Source: an uncultured Bacteroidales bacterium
GTDB lineage: Bacteria; Bacteroidota; Bacteroidia; Bacteroidales; UBA932
Reading direction: 5' to 3'
NCBI GenBank assembly: GCA_945487035.1
Contig: CALYTI010000014.1
Location: forward strand, 1-46,122
Length of the DNA: 46,122 nucleotides
The position numbers were made by a program, and so were the translations under genes. Of the stretch, positions 26,012 through 36,100 are shown in pieces. A model generated the notes under the pieces. It searched no databases. It was not told the DNA's origin and was given only the letters and a program-made list of their open reading frames with translations. Numbering within the stretch: position 1 is the stretch's first letter; each line of letters starts with the position of its first letter.

Positions 26012-26101
26012 TATGATTTTGAAATTCGTGCTTCCTGAATTGACAGAAAACTGCCGTTATACATAGTTTAGTCGTAAGCTGAAGTCCCCCGACCTGGTAT
26101 G

Positions 26102-26244
26102 ACCGTGTGCGCGAGCAAAAAAATGCCGAAAAATTGCTTTTGAAGCAAAAAATCCTGTCCAAAAGCAAAAAATCGCCCTAAAATTTCACCCACGCCTTTC
26201 CAGAAACCCCAAAAGCAAAAAAATGCCGAAAAATTGCACGGACG
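26102..26244 (+). repeat. REP-like hairpin repeat, composite copy C
   Basis: The plus strand opens CCGTG, has TTGCTTTT (26134-26141) pairing with AAAAGCAA (26161-26168), then AAATTTCACCCACGCC and GAAACCCCAAAAGC. A second, reversed end (AAAAATTGCACGGA) follows, so it looks like one full copy fused to the end of another. A 24-bp segment starting AGCAAAAAAATGCCG occurs at 26114 and again at 26214, exactly 100 bp apart. It lies upstream of the RAYT gene with its head toward that gene. Confidence 0.75.
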
Positions 26245-26273
26245 CTCCCGTTTAGACCACAGATACCCGGTCC

Positions 26274-26360
26274 AGGCCGGGACATCACGCGAAAAACGGT
26301 CAAAGGCCGGGACATCACGCGAAAAACAATCAGGGCCGGGTCATCACGCAAATAGCGGGC
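26274..26360. repeat. Tandem repeat, three 29-30 bp units
   Basis: Units beginning GGCCGGGACATCACGCG recur at about 26275, 26305 and 26334, the third with several changes. It lies next to composite copy C and just after the 3' end of the deacetylase gene. There are no spacers, so it is not a CRISPR. Function unknown. Confidence 0.72.
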
Positions 26361-26375
26361 GAGGAGAGGGAAGGG

Positions 26376-27230
26376 CTACAGGGCGCTGATTGGGATGAGG
26401 CGGATGCCGAGGCGCCCGATGGCTTCTTTGACCTTCTCGGAGCAAAGGCAGTCGGTCACTCCCTGGCGGTCCACAGCAACATTGTCGTACCCTATGTGAT
26501 ACACGGTCTGCATCTCGCAGTCATTGTAGGCAGGATGGTCTATGAAGTAATATCGCTTGCCGCTCTGCATTGACTCCAAAGAGCGTATGAAACTGTTGAT
26601 TTTATCCTCGGAAGTGGCTGACTCTCCCGTATATCCTGTCATCTCGAAACCGTAGGTAGCGGCACCCTCCATAACATCGGTGCAGATCAGACCATATTCG
26701 GCGGCAAGCCTTCTGGTCAGTTCGTTCACCTCCTTGTTGAACATAGTGGAGAACATATGTCCGGAAATATGCGTGAGCTGAGGTATATTTTTAATTGCAA
26801 GTTCGATTTGCGCCCGGAACTCGCGCTCCAGCTCCTGCATATTGATTGAATCCAAACGCTCCAGCACTGACAGACCCGGATATGCCGGGTTAGGCCACAT
26901 CATAGGCAGAAAATAGCCGTTGTCATCCACCAGGGAAGGGCAGTCGGTCAGTGGCTTCCACTTCACATTCTCCCACTCGCTGGTAATTGCAAGATGCACT
27001 CCGGCATCGAGACCCGGGTTCTCCCGAAGCATCTTTACAGCCTCCGGAAACCACGGTCCGACGCATAATACCTCCACCGACTGGGCAATCCCGTTACGGT
27101 AGGACTCGATACAGGCCTTGTTGACGCTGTGAAGCGCTCCCATATCGTCAATTCTCAAAACAAGTTCCTGCGCTGAGGCCGAAGCGGCAAACAATAGCGC
27201 GCAGGAAATGGCAATCAACAACTTTTTCAT
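26376..27230 (-). CDS. Secreted ChbG/YdjC-family carbohydrate deacetylase
   Basis: A 284-residue protein with a signal peptide (MKKLLIAISCALLFAASASA). The ChbG/HpnK (YdjC) deacetylase fold is shown by LVLRIDDMGALHSVNKA (catalytic/metal Asp pair), GVHLAITSEW (metal His) and HISGHMFSTM (second His pair). Known family members remove acetyl groups from N-acetylated oligosaccharides with a divalent metal. Here the locus context suggests an acetylated plant or microbial glycan, but the substrate cannot be told. Its start overlaps the end of the hybrid regulator gene by 4 bp, so it is co-transcribed with the regulator. A close paralogue, about 80 percent identical over the visible part, starts at 45735 on the other side of the locus. 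Confidence 0.86.
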   Translation of the reverse strand: MKKLLIAISCALLFAASASAQELVLRIDDMGALHSVNKACIESYRNGIAQSVEVLCVGPWFPEAVKMLRENPGLDAGVHLAITSEWENVKWKPLTDCPSLVDDNGYFLPMMWPNPAYPGLSVLERLDSINMQELEREFRAQIELAIKNIPQLTHISGHMFSTMFNKEVNELTRRLAAEYGLICTDVMEGAATYGFEMTGYTGESATSEDKINSFIRSLESMQSGKRYYFIDHPAYNDCEMQTVYHIGYDNVAVDRQGVTDCLCSEKVKEAIGRLGIRLIPISAL

Positions 27231-30200
27231 TTGATGAATTCGCTTGGGGAAACTCCGAACTGCTTCTTGAAACTGGTCGAGAAGTGGGACAGGGTACTGA
27301 AACCTGTCATATCGGCTATTTCCGAAATGTTGTATTTATGTTCTTTCAGTAGTTGTGCTGCACGGTTGAGTTTGTAGCGTTTGAAGAATACGCTCGGATT
27401 CTCTCCCGTAAGACCCTTCACCTTGTAATAGAACTTTGTTCTGGATATATGCAGCCTCTCGGTCATTCCGGTGACATCCAGCTCATCGTTGGAAAGTTCC
27501 CTTTCCATCAGGGCATAGAGGTCCTTCATAAAGGCATTATCCTGCTCGGAGAGCACATTGTCGTCCAAAGCACTGACCTCGGTGGCCTGAGAAAGCAGTG
27601 CGCGGATTTTCTCCCTGTTCTTGATCTGGGAATTGACAAGTGCCATAAGGTACTGAGGCTCGAACGGTTTGGTGACATAGGCATCGGCCCCGCAGTCGAG
27701 CCCCTGCACCTGGTCATCCACGCCGGCCTTCGCGGTAAGAAGTATAACAGGGATATGCGAGAGCTGGAGCGAGCCCTTGATGTCGCGGCAGAGCTCATAG
27801 CCCGATTTGCCTGGCATCATAACATCGCTGATGACTATGTCAGGAGCATCTTTCTTGACGGACAGGAAAGCCGAATCCGCATCGTAACGGTAAAGTACAT
27901 TGTAGCGGGTGGAGAGAAGTTCCTTCATATACCTCACCACATCGGTATCATCGTCCACAATCAGCACAGTAGCCTTTTGCTCGTCAGGCCTCTCATCTTC
28001 CTGTATCTGAGTTACATTTACCGCTTTCTTTCTAACGAAATCGCCCTCCTTGGCCTTTTCTGCTTCAGAATAGGAGGATTCACTTGCAGGAAGCAGCAGG
28101 ATAAACATAGCTCCCTGCAGTCCGTCGTTCCTGTTTGCAGCCTTCAGCCAACCGTGATGCATCGCTGCCAGGGTCCTTGCGTAATACAGGCCGATGCCCG
28201 TGCCCCAGTTATAGGCTCCGCGCACATTGTTGTCCAACTGGTAATATCTTTCGAATATCTTCTCCAACTGGTCTTCCGGGATGCCGGGACCGGTGTCTTT
28301 GACGGTTATTTTCAAATATTTGTTGTCATTGTACTGCATACAGTCCCCGAAGAGTTTCTGCGCGTCATCCCTTGTGAGGCAGTCGAGACTGATTTCCACC
28401 TTGCCTCCCTGGCTCGTGAATTTCATTGCGTTGGAAAGGAGGTTGAAGCATATTTTGTCCAGCTTGTCGTCATCTGCCCAGGCGCTGAGCGAATCCTCAA
28501 TTCCCCAGGTAACCAGACTGATGCCTTTCTCTTTGGCGCTGACCCTGAAAATCTCCACCAGATAGTTGAGCAGTGATACAACATCTATGTTTCTTACCTT
28601 CAGTTTCAAGGAGTCATTCTCCAGTTTGTTGAAGTCAAGCAGCTGGTTTACAAGCCTGAGCATTCGCTGAATGTTTCTCTGCACTATCCCCAGAAGGCGT
28701 TTCCCTTCATCGTCAACGCTAGCGGACTCGGTAAGCTGAGCTATAGGTCCGGAAATCATTGTAAGGGGAGTCCTGAATTCGTGGGAGATATTGGCGAAGA
28801 AACTCATATTCATCTCATTGACCTTCTTCTCCTGCTCCCTTTCCATTGCCGCCTTCTTCTTGGCTTCCCTTTCTTCGATGAACTTGCGCCTGTACACAAC
28901 TATTATGCAGAGAATGGAGATGGCCAGGATGATGTAGAGGGTATAAGCCCACCAGGAGCGGTACAGAGGTCTCCCTACGCAAAGATCAAGACTGTTTTCA
29001 GCGAGTACATCCGTCTGCTCGATATTGGTAATTCTAACTTTGAAGATGTATTTGCCGGATGGGACATTGGCGTAATTCGCCTCCCTGTTGGTGCTGGCAT
29101 TTACCCAGTATTTGTCATAGCCTTCAAGCATGTAGGAGTAGCGTACCCTTTCGTACTCGCTGTAGTCCAGGGCGGAGAAGGAAATCGCAAAACTGTTTTC
29201 GCTGTATTTGAGCTTGACTTCAGGGTTGAATGCCATTGCTTTACTGATGCAGCCACCTTCGGAAGGCATTACTGTCTTGTTGTGCACTTTCAATTCCTCG
29301 AAACAGAGGGGAACAGTCCTGTGTGTCATCAGCTCAACAGGATTGAACAGGGTCACTCCATGCGTGCCTCCGAAAATCAGAGCTCCGCCCGGGAGAATTG
29401 CGGAGGACCTGTCGTAGAACTGGTTGCCTCCAATACCGTCGGCTTCGAACCAGTTGATGAAGCGCCCCACACTGCGGTCGTATTTGGCAAGCCCGGCCTG
29501 AGTGCTGATCCATAGATTGCCCTGCAGGTCTTCTTCAATACTGCAGATGTCGTTGCATGGAGTTCCCGGCAGGGGAGTGAGTTTGGAAGTTGAAGGGTCA
29601 TATTGCAGAAGACCGTTTGCCACTGTGCCTATCCACACTTTTCCCTGACTGTCAGTTTTGAGGGAGGAAGGAATGAAAAGGGATCTTGCAATGCACTTGT
29701 CCCAATCTTCTTGAGAAATCTGTATTTTCTTGAACTCCAGGGAATTGCGGTCGATTTCAAAGAGTCCCTCACCGAAAGCGGCGACTATCACCTTGCCTGA
29801 TGGCAGAAAATCTATTCCGCCGACGAAAGAATAGGAGTTCTCAGGAATGCCGAGCCTGATGTAATCCGTCCTGCTTCCGTCCTCGCTGATTCTTGCAACG
29901 AATCCGTTGAAGAGTCCTATCCACATGTTGCCATCACTGTCAGGCTTCATGCAGAATGCCCAGGGACAATCCCATTGACGCAGTACTTTCAAAAGGCTCT
30001 TCTCCTTGCGGCAGAGGAAAATCTTGTTTTGAGCTCCTATCCAGAGTTTACCGTCCTTAGCTGCTCTCAGACAGGATATGTACTGCTTGTTTTTCCTGTC
30101 GATAATGTTGTTTTCCTTAAGTCTTTCGAGCACTCCGGCTTCCACATCGTAATGATAAATGCCGTCGCTCAAGGTAGAGAAATAAACTTCTCCTCCGGAA

Positions 30201-31237
30201 GCGTCCATACTCAGCACCGATTTTCCTCCCAGTTCGGCATTGAGCACATTGTTGCTGAACTTGCCTTTGTAGGCGTATGAAATGCTGTAGCCCTGGTCGT
30301 AGGAACACCACCAGATGTTCTTTTCAGAGTCTTCAAAGACCGAGTTCATCCTGAAATCAGGTACGTCGAAAGGGAAATCCGGTTCGCCCTTGCGGACGAA
30401 GTTCCCGTCCGCGAGATTGTAGCTGAAACAGTCTCCCGATTCAGTGATGAACAGAAGGCAGTTGCTCACCAGAAATATCTGGGAGATGTATGAGGCCTTG
30501 AATGCTTTGTCGGAGGCGATTGCAGACGGCAGGGGAAGGAATCTTTCCTCACTAGTGCTCAGCACGCTCAGTCCTTTGTCGGAGTAAATCCAAATCCTCC
30601 CGTCGGGGCTCATGCAGATCGAAACCGGATTCCCGCAGCTCAAATCAATGCAGCGCTCAAGCCTGAAATTGTCAAGATTGTAGCAATAGATTCTGTCTCC
30701 GAAAACCCATAGCCTGTCATCAGGGGAGATGAAGGCGCCGGACATGAACTGCCAGTCGTTGGAATAGACTGTAAGCCTGCTTTCGAAGCAGCCGGATTCA
30801 CTGTTGTAAAGGCTGATGGCGTCGGCAGTGTTGATGAGCACCTTGCCGCTGCGGCTTTGAAGAATCTGCACAACATTGTTGCTCCGGGTGCCATAGATTG
30901 GAATATAATCGAAAGAATCGTCCTCGCGGTAACGGCAGATTCCGTTCACGGTTCCGACCCACAGACTTCCTGTCCTGTCGCTCAGCAGGCATTGTATCTG
31001 GTTGTCCGGCAGCCCGGTGTTGTCATCGCTGCTGCAGAAATACTGATGGTATTCGTGGGAGTCGTATCTGTTCAAGCCGCGGAAGGTGCCGAGCCAGATG
31101 TGCCCCTTGCTGTCCTGGGCAATGGCGGTGATCCTGTTGTTGGACAAGGTGGTCGAAGTAATCCGCTCGGAGGATGTTTGTGCGAAAGACCAAATGCAAG
31201 ACACAACAGCCAGCGCGGAGATAAGGAGTCTTTTCAT
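27227..31237 (-). CDS. Hybrid two-component system regulator (HTCS)
   Basis: A 1336-residue one-piece sensor-regulator that senses a glycan fragment in the periplasm and controls the adjacent locus. The ATG at 31237 gives a signal peptide (MKRLLISALAVVSCIWSFAQ); an in-frame start 33 bp upstream would spoil it. Order: two propellers of Reg_prop repeats (such as SKGHIWLGTFRGLNRY and KVWIGTVANGLLQYD), a Y_Y_Y domain (YSYMLEGYDKYWVNAS), a membrane helix (YTLYIILAISILCIIVVY) and a HisKA domain with the phospho-His in ISHEFRTPL (His819). A GHKL ATPase (DTGPGIPE, GTGIGLYYA), a receiver with Asp1138 in ISDVMMPGKSG and a C-terminal AraC-type helix-turn-helix follow. All catalytic boxes are intact. It diverges from the esterase/SusCD operon across a 203-bp control region. 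Confidence 0.96.
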   Translation of the reverse strand: MKRLLISALAVVSCIWSFAQTSSERITSTTLSNNRITAIAQDSKGHIWLGTFRGLNRYDSHEYHQYFCSSDDNTGLPDNQIQCLLSDRTGSLWVGTVNGICRYREDDSFDYIPIYGTRSNNVVQILQSRSGKVLINTADAISLYNSESGCFESRLTVYSNDWQFMSGAFISPDDRLWVFGDRIYCYNLDNFRLERCIDLSCGNPVSICMSPDGRIWIYSDKGLSVLSTSEERFLPLPSAIASDKAFKASYISQIFLVSNCLLFITESGDCFSYNLADGNFVRKGEPDFPFDVPDFRMNSVFEDSEKNIWWCSYDQGYSISYAYKGKFSNNVLNAELGGKSVLSMDASGGEVYFSTLSDGIYHYDVEAGVLERLKENNIIDRKNKQYISCLRAAKDGKLWIGAQNKIFLCRKEKSLLKVLRQWDCPWAFCMKPDSDGNMWIGLFNGFVARISEDGSRTDYIRLGIPENSYSFVGGIDFLPSGKVIVAAFGEGLFEIDRNSLEFKKIQISQEDWDKCIARSLFIPSSLKTDSQGKVWIGTVANGLLQYDPSTSKLTPLPGTPCNDICSIEEDLQGNLWISTQAGLAKYDRSVGRFINWFEADGIGGNQFYDRSSAILPGGALIFGGTHGVTLFNPVELMTHRTVPLCFEELKVHNKTVMPSEGGCISKAMAFNPEVKLKYSENSFAISFSALDYSEYERVRYSYMLEGYDKYWVNASTNREANYANVPSGKYIFKVRITNIEQTDVLAENSLDLCVGRPLYRSWWAYTLYIILAISILCIIVVYRRKFIEEREAKKKAAMEREQEKKVNEMNMSFFANISHEFRTPLTMISGPIAQLTESASVDDEGKRLLGIVQRNIQRMLRLVNQLLDFNKLENDSLKLKVRNIDVVSLLNYLVEIFRVSAKEKGISLVTWGIEDSLSAWADDDKLDKICFNLLSNAMKFTSQGGKVEISLDCLTRDDAQKLFGDCMQYNDNKYLKITVKDTGPGIPEDQLEKIFERYYQLDNNVRGAYNWGTGIGLYYARTLAAMHHGWLKAANRNDGLQGAMFILLLPASESSYSEAEKAKEGDFVRKKAVNVTQIQEDERPDEQKATVLIVDDDTDVVRYMKELLSTRYNVLYRYDADSAFLSVKKDAPDIVISDVMMPGKSGYELCRDIKGSLQLSHIPVILLTAKAGVDDQVQGLDCGADAYVTKPFEPQYLMALVNSQIKNREKIRALLSQATEVSALDDNVLSEQDNAFMKDLYALMERELSNDELDVTGMTERLHISRTKFYYKVKGLTGENPSVFFKRYKLNRAAQLLKEHKYNISEIADMTGFSTLSHFSTSFKKQFGVSPSEFIK

Positions 31238-31306
31238 TATGCGGTTTCTAATTTCATACGAAAGATACATAAAAATGCGTCTCGAAGATGCTAATTAAGT
31301 CTGTTT

Positions 31307-31373
31307 TGAACAAAAAAGAAAACTTATGAACGAAATGGAAAACAGTTTGAACCGTAATGTAACATTCCTGAAC
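31307..31373. promoter_or_regulatory. Candidate HTCS operator: four phased TGAAC repeats
   Basis: TGAAC occurs at 31307, 31327, 31348 and 31369, so spacings are 20, 21 and 21 bp, two helical turns each. The flanks are similar (TTTTGAACAAAA, TATGAACGAAA, GTTTGAACCG, CCTGAACAAAA). AraC-type output domains bind such same-face direct repeats. The array lies in the divergent region between the regulator and the esterase/SusCD operon, just upstream of a promoter-like box. Confidence 0.55.
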
Positions 31374-31404
31374 AAAACAGCAAGACAGATTACCGGTTTA
31401 TGAT

Positions 31405-31412
31405 GAACTTTG
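31405..31412 (+). promoter_or_regulatory. Possible -7 box of the esterase/SusCD operon
   Basis: GAACTTTG matches seven of the consensus features of TAnnTTTG, with G replacing T at the first base. It lies 28 bp before the esterase ATG and about 36 bp after the last TGAAC repeat. No good TTG at -33 is seen, as expected for an activator-dependent promoter. Confidence 0.35.
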
Positions 31413-31440
31413 CAAACATAAACCACTATACACTGAAAAG

Positions 31441-33087
31441 ATGAAAACCATTTCAAGAATCTTAGTCCTGCTTGGCTTTGCCGGAGTAGCTGCATCCTGT
31501 GGCGGCAGAGCGTCGCGCAGTGTGTCTGCTTCCGATACAGCCATTCTTGCATCCTCTTCCACAGCCGTAGTCCAGACCACACAGGGTCAGGTAGCGGGCT
31601 ATGTTCAGGATGGCGTATATATCTATAAAGGTATCCCTTACGCAAAGGCGGAGAGGTTTCAGCCTCCGGTAGAAGCCGACAGTTGGGAAGGCATACGCAG
31701 CTGCCGCCAATACGGTCCCGTCAGTCCCCAGGGCGAGCGTTCAGGATGGGCAAATGATGAAATAGCATTCGCTTTCAACTGGAACGATGGAGTTCAGGGC
31801 GAGGATTGCCTCAGGCTCAATATCTGGACCCCTGCGACGGATTCAAAGAAAAGGCCTGTTATGGTATGGCTTCACGGTGGCGGATATTCCGCCGGCTCAG
31901 GGCAGGAACTTCCTTCATACGACGGCACATCACTCGCCGCAACGGAAGATGTGGTGGTAGTCACCGTCAACCACAGACTCAATGTGCTCGGCTTCCTCGA
32001 CCTTTCTGCCTATGGAGAGAAATATGTGAAGTCCGGAAACGCCGGCCTTCTCGACATCGTAGCTTCGCTCGAGTGGGTAAAGGAGAATATAGCAGCATTC
32101 GGAGGTGACCCTTCCAATGTAACAATTTTCGGTCAGTCAGGAGGCGGAGGAAAGGTCACTACACTGCTCGCAACTCCTTGTGCCAAAGGGCTTTTCCATA
32201 AGGCAATAGTGCAGAGCGGCTCAATGCTCCGCACCATGGAGTCCAAGTACTCCCGCCAAATAGGCGTTGCCACAGTGCGCAATCTCGGCCTTGATGCGTC
32301 CAGCATAGACAAAATCGCCGAAGTCCCTTACAGGGAGCTGCTTGCGGCAGGCGAGAAGGCTGTCGCCGAGGTTAAGGCCCAGGCCGAAAGGGATGGCGTT
32401 GCCAGCTTCATCTTCGGTTGGGCTCCTACAGTGGACGGCGCTGTGCTGCCTGCCCAGCCATTCGACCCTCAGGCTCCCGCCATCTCCGCCGACATCCCTA
32501 TGATAATAGGTACAACACGCCTCGAATTCACAATGACTACCTATGTACCGGCTCTTCGCAATGTCAGCAGGGAAGATGCGGTGAAGTTCCTTGAAAGCAA
32601 ATATGGCGACGGCACAGCCAAGTTCCTCGAACTCTTTGCAAAGGCATATCCAGGTTACAGGACAGCAGACCTTTTGGATGCGGACTTTGACTTCCGCCCT
32701 GGTGCGGTAGAGCAGGCCCTGCGCAAATCCATTCAGGGAGGGGCTCCGGTCTATATGTATATGTTCAACTGGGAGTCTCCGGTGCTGGACGGCATACTGC
32801 GCAGCACCCATTGTATGGAGATTCCTTTCGTCTTCAATAATGCAGACCGGCACGCAAGTATGACGGGCGGGGGGCAGCAGGCTCTTGAGCTCGCTTCGAA
32901 GATGAGCCACTGCTGGGCCGAGTTCGCCCGGTGCGGCAAACCATCGGCCGAAGGCCTGCCGGAGTGGGAGCCGTTCGAAGGAGAGAAGAGGGCTACAATG
33001 TTCTTCGACAATTGTTGCAGGATGACTTATGGCCACGACAAGGAACTGCTTGATTTCATAATGCGTTATCCGACTAGAGGATTCTAA
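31441..33087 (+). CDS. Type-B carboxylesterase lipoprotein (CE10-like)
   Basis: A 548-residue lipoprotein (lipobox GVAASC, Cys20) of the type-B carboxylesterase family. Visible landmarks are the opening VQTTQGQVAGYVQDGVYIYK, the EDCLRLNIWTP motif, the oxyanion loop WLHGGGY (145-148), the nucleophile GQSGGGG (Ser233) and the probable catalytic His in STHCMEIPFVF. The acid is probably in GTTRLEFTM. It would hydrolyse ester bonds of acyl-decorated sugars or small esters. As the first gene after the regulator-controlled promoter, 34 bp before susC, it is probably the leading gene of the locus. It is likely attached to the outer membrane. The substrate is not defined by sequence. Confidence 0.88.
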   Translation: MKTISRILVLLGFAGVAASCGGRASRSVSASDTAILASSSTAVVQTTQGQVAGYVQDGVYIYKGIPYAKAERFQPPVEADSWEGIRSCRQYGPVSPQGERSGWANDEIAFAFNWNDGVQGEDCLRLNIWTPATDSKKRPVMVWLHGGGYSAGSGQELPSYDGTSLAATEDVVVVTVNHRLNVLGFLDLSAYGEKYVKSGNAGLLDIVASLEWVKENIAAFGGDPSNVTIFGQSGGGGKVTTLLATPCAKGLFHKAIVQSGSMLRTMESKYSRQIGVATVRNLGLDASSIDKIAEVPYRELLAAGEKAVAEVKAQAERDGVASFIFGWAPTVDGAVLPAQPFDPQAPAISADIPMIIGTTRLEFTMTTYVPALRNVSREDAVKFLESKYGDGTAKFLELFAKAYPGYRTADLLDADFDFRPGAVEQALRKSIQGGAPVYMYMFNWESPVLDGILRSTHCMEIPFVFNNADRHASMTGGGQQALELASKMSHCWAEFARCGKPSAEGLPEWEPFEGEKRATMFFDNCCRMTYGHDKELLDFIMRYPTRGF

Positions 33088-33121
33088 TCTAATTCATATA
33101 ATCATCAACACTAACTATCAA

Positions 33122-36100
33122 ATGAGAACCAAACTAATCAATCAGGGAATGAAAGCAGTGCTCTGCACAGCGCTTCTCATTCTTGGCTGCCTGAATCTTT
33201 CTGCACAGGGGAGATTATCGGCAAACGGTACGGTATTCGATGAGAACAACATTCCTATGATAGGAGTGAGCGTCATCGAAAAAGGCACTCAGAACGGCGT
33301 AATGACCGACATCGACGGCAAATGGTCTCTCGATGTTGCGAAGGGCGCCATTCTGGAATTCTCATTCATCGGCTACACAACTGTAGATCTTCCTGCTGCA
33401 GCGGGAATGAGTCTTCAGATGAAAGTTGACACCAGGCTTCTTGATGAGGTCGTGGTTGTCGGTTACGGAGTGCAGAAGAAAAGCTCCCTCACAGGCTCTG
33501 TGAGTCAGGTAAAGTCTGAGGACATCACCGGACGTACAATCAACAACCCGGCACAGGCTCTCCAGGGAAAGACCTCAGGTGTGCAGGTATTTACAAGTTC
33601 CGCCAGGCCAGGCGCATCTCCAAGCATACGCGTTCGCGGTATCGGTTCAAACGGCTCAAGCGACCCTCTCGTAGTAGTGGACGGACGTATCGGCAGCCTT
33701 GCAGGTATCGACCCTAACGACATCGAGTCAATGGAAGTCCTCAAGGACGGAGCATCTGCTGCAATCTATGGTGCCGAGGCCGGCAATGGTGTCATTCTCG
33801 TCACCACAAGAAAAGGTAAGGGCGACGGTAAGATCACATACGACTACCAGTACACAGGCCAGAGTCTTGCACGCGTACCTCAGATGATGAATGCAGAGCA
33901 ATTTATCGACTACTACTCGGAGGCTGGCCTCATCTCTCTCGAGCAATTCTACAACAACTGGGATTTCGAAACTAACACAGACTGGACAAAGGTAGGTTTC
34001 GAGAACTCCAACATGCAGCGCCACAACATGACATTCTCTGCAGGTGACATGAACAGATCCATCTATGTTTCAGGTTCATACCTCTACAATGACGGTATCG
34101 TTGCAGGTGGCAAGGACTTCTACGAGCGCCTCACAGGTATGGTCAACGCATCTTGGAAGATCAAGCCTTGGCTCGAGATCGGTACAAACAACCAGATTGA
34201 ATACTATAAGGGAAGCTCTGTTTCTGAGGGTTCCGAGTATGGTTCATACCTCCTCGCTGTCCTCAACCTTGACCCACTTACGAAGCCTCTCTACTCAGTA
34301 GACAACCTTCCAAAGCATATGGCTGACATCTACTACGGTGATCATGCTCCAATGCTTGGTGACGGCAAAGGCAATGTATACGGTGTTTCCAACTTCAACA
34401 CTTCAGAGAACCAGAATCCTCTGATTATGCGCGACGCAAGCGACAATGATTCAAGAGGTTTCAACATCAACGGTACTACTTTCATCAATTTCATGCCGAT
34501 CAAGGGCCTGACTGTCACATCACGTCTGGGTTACCGTCTCTCAAGTTCAGAATCCTACTCAGTAGGACACGACTACTACGCTAACGCAATGCATCACCAG
34601 AATTACATTTCTGTTAATGCAAGCTCATCCGCAAGCACTTATTGGCAGTGGGAGAACTTCCTCAACTACAACAAGAGCTTCAACGGTCACGATTTCGGCG
34701 TAATGCTCGGTACCAGCTTCACTGAAAGCAGAAGCTTCGGCGTAAGCGGTGGAAAGCACGGTACCGAGACTGACCTCGGATTCAAGAAGGATGACCCTCT
34801 CTTCCTGTTCTTCGCATATGCGACAGCAAACGCTGAGGACGACATAAGCGGCGGTGAGGCTATGTTCTCCAGAAAGAACTCGTACTTCGGTCGTCTCAAC
34901 TATGAGTACAAGGGCAAATATCTTCTTCAGGCATCTCTCCGTGCAGACGCAGCCGACAGCAGCGTCCTTCCAGTCGAGACACGTTGGGGTTACTTCCCTG
35001 CAGTGTCAGCCGGTTGGGTGATCTCAAACGAAGACTTCATGATGGACACCAAGTCATGGCTCTCACACTTGAAGTTCCGTGCATCTTGGGGACAGAACGG
35101 TTCGCTTTCTTCACTTGGAGGATATAGATATGCTACCGTTATCGGAGGCACAGGTTCTTATCCGACAGGTAACGGCACTGAGTACATCGACGGATATGCG
35201 CCTTCAGCAACAGGTAACAAGGAGCTCAAGTGGGAGACTTCAGAGCAGACCAACATCGGTATCGACTCCCGTTTCTTAAATAACCGCCTCTCATTCAGCG
35301 CCGACTGGTTCCTCAAGAACACCAAGGACCTCATCGTGACAGGTATCACTCCTTCAACTATAGTCGGTAACGCTGCATCTCCTGTGAACGCCGGTAACAT
35401 CAGCAACACCGGTCTTGAATTCGAGATCGGATGGCAGGACCACATCGGTGACTTCTCTTACGGAATCCGCGGAAACCTTTCTACACTTAAGAACAAGGTA
35501 ACTTACATCCATGAGACTCTTGACGCTATCGACGGACAGTCTTTCCACACTTACGGAGCAATCACACGCTTCGAGGTAGGCAAGCCTGCATGGTACTTCT
35601 ATGGATATAAGTTCACCGGCATTGATGAAGCTACCGGTAATCCGACATTCGCAGACCTTACTGATGACGGATCAATCACTGACGCTGACAAGACAATGAT
35701 CGGCAAGGGCATCGCAGACATGACTTATGGTATCACACTCACAGCGGCATGGAAAGGACTCGACCTCATCATATTCGGAACAGGTTCATATGGAGCTGAC
35801 ATTTACAGCTGCCTCAACCGTCCGGACTACACCCTCAACAAGCTCACTTACTTCGTAGAGGACAGATGGACTCCTTCACATACAAAGGCTTCCATGCCAA
35901 GAGCAGGCGCTACAGATATGGATAAGTACTACACTTCATCGGCATCAGTATTTGACGGATCATACTTCAAGATCAAGCAGATCCAGCTCGGCTACACATT
36001 CCCACAGAAGTGGATGAAGACAATCAAGGTCAGCAACCTCCGCGTATATGCATCTCTTGATGACTTCTTCACTTTCTCAGATTACCCTGGATTCGACCCA

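Noticed and set aside
24979..26244. Complete IS200/IS605 insertion sequence
   Set aside because: There is no TnpB and no IS ends next to the gene; the flanking inverted hairpin repeats fit a RAYT locus better.
26274..26360. CRISPR-like repeat cluster
   Set aside because: Tandem 29-30 bp units have no spacers and no cas genes nearby.
27353..28576. 407-codon plus-strand open frame opposite the hybrid regulator
   Set aside because: It is a shadow of the receiver and kinase coding region on the other strand.
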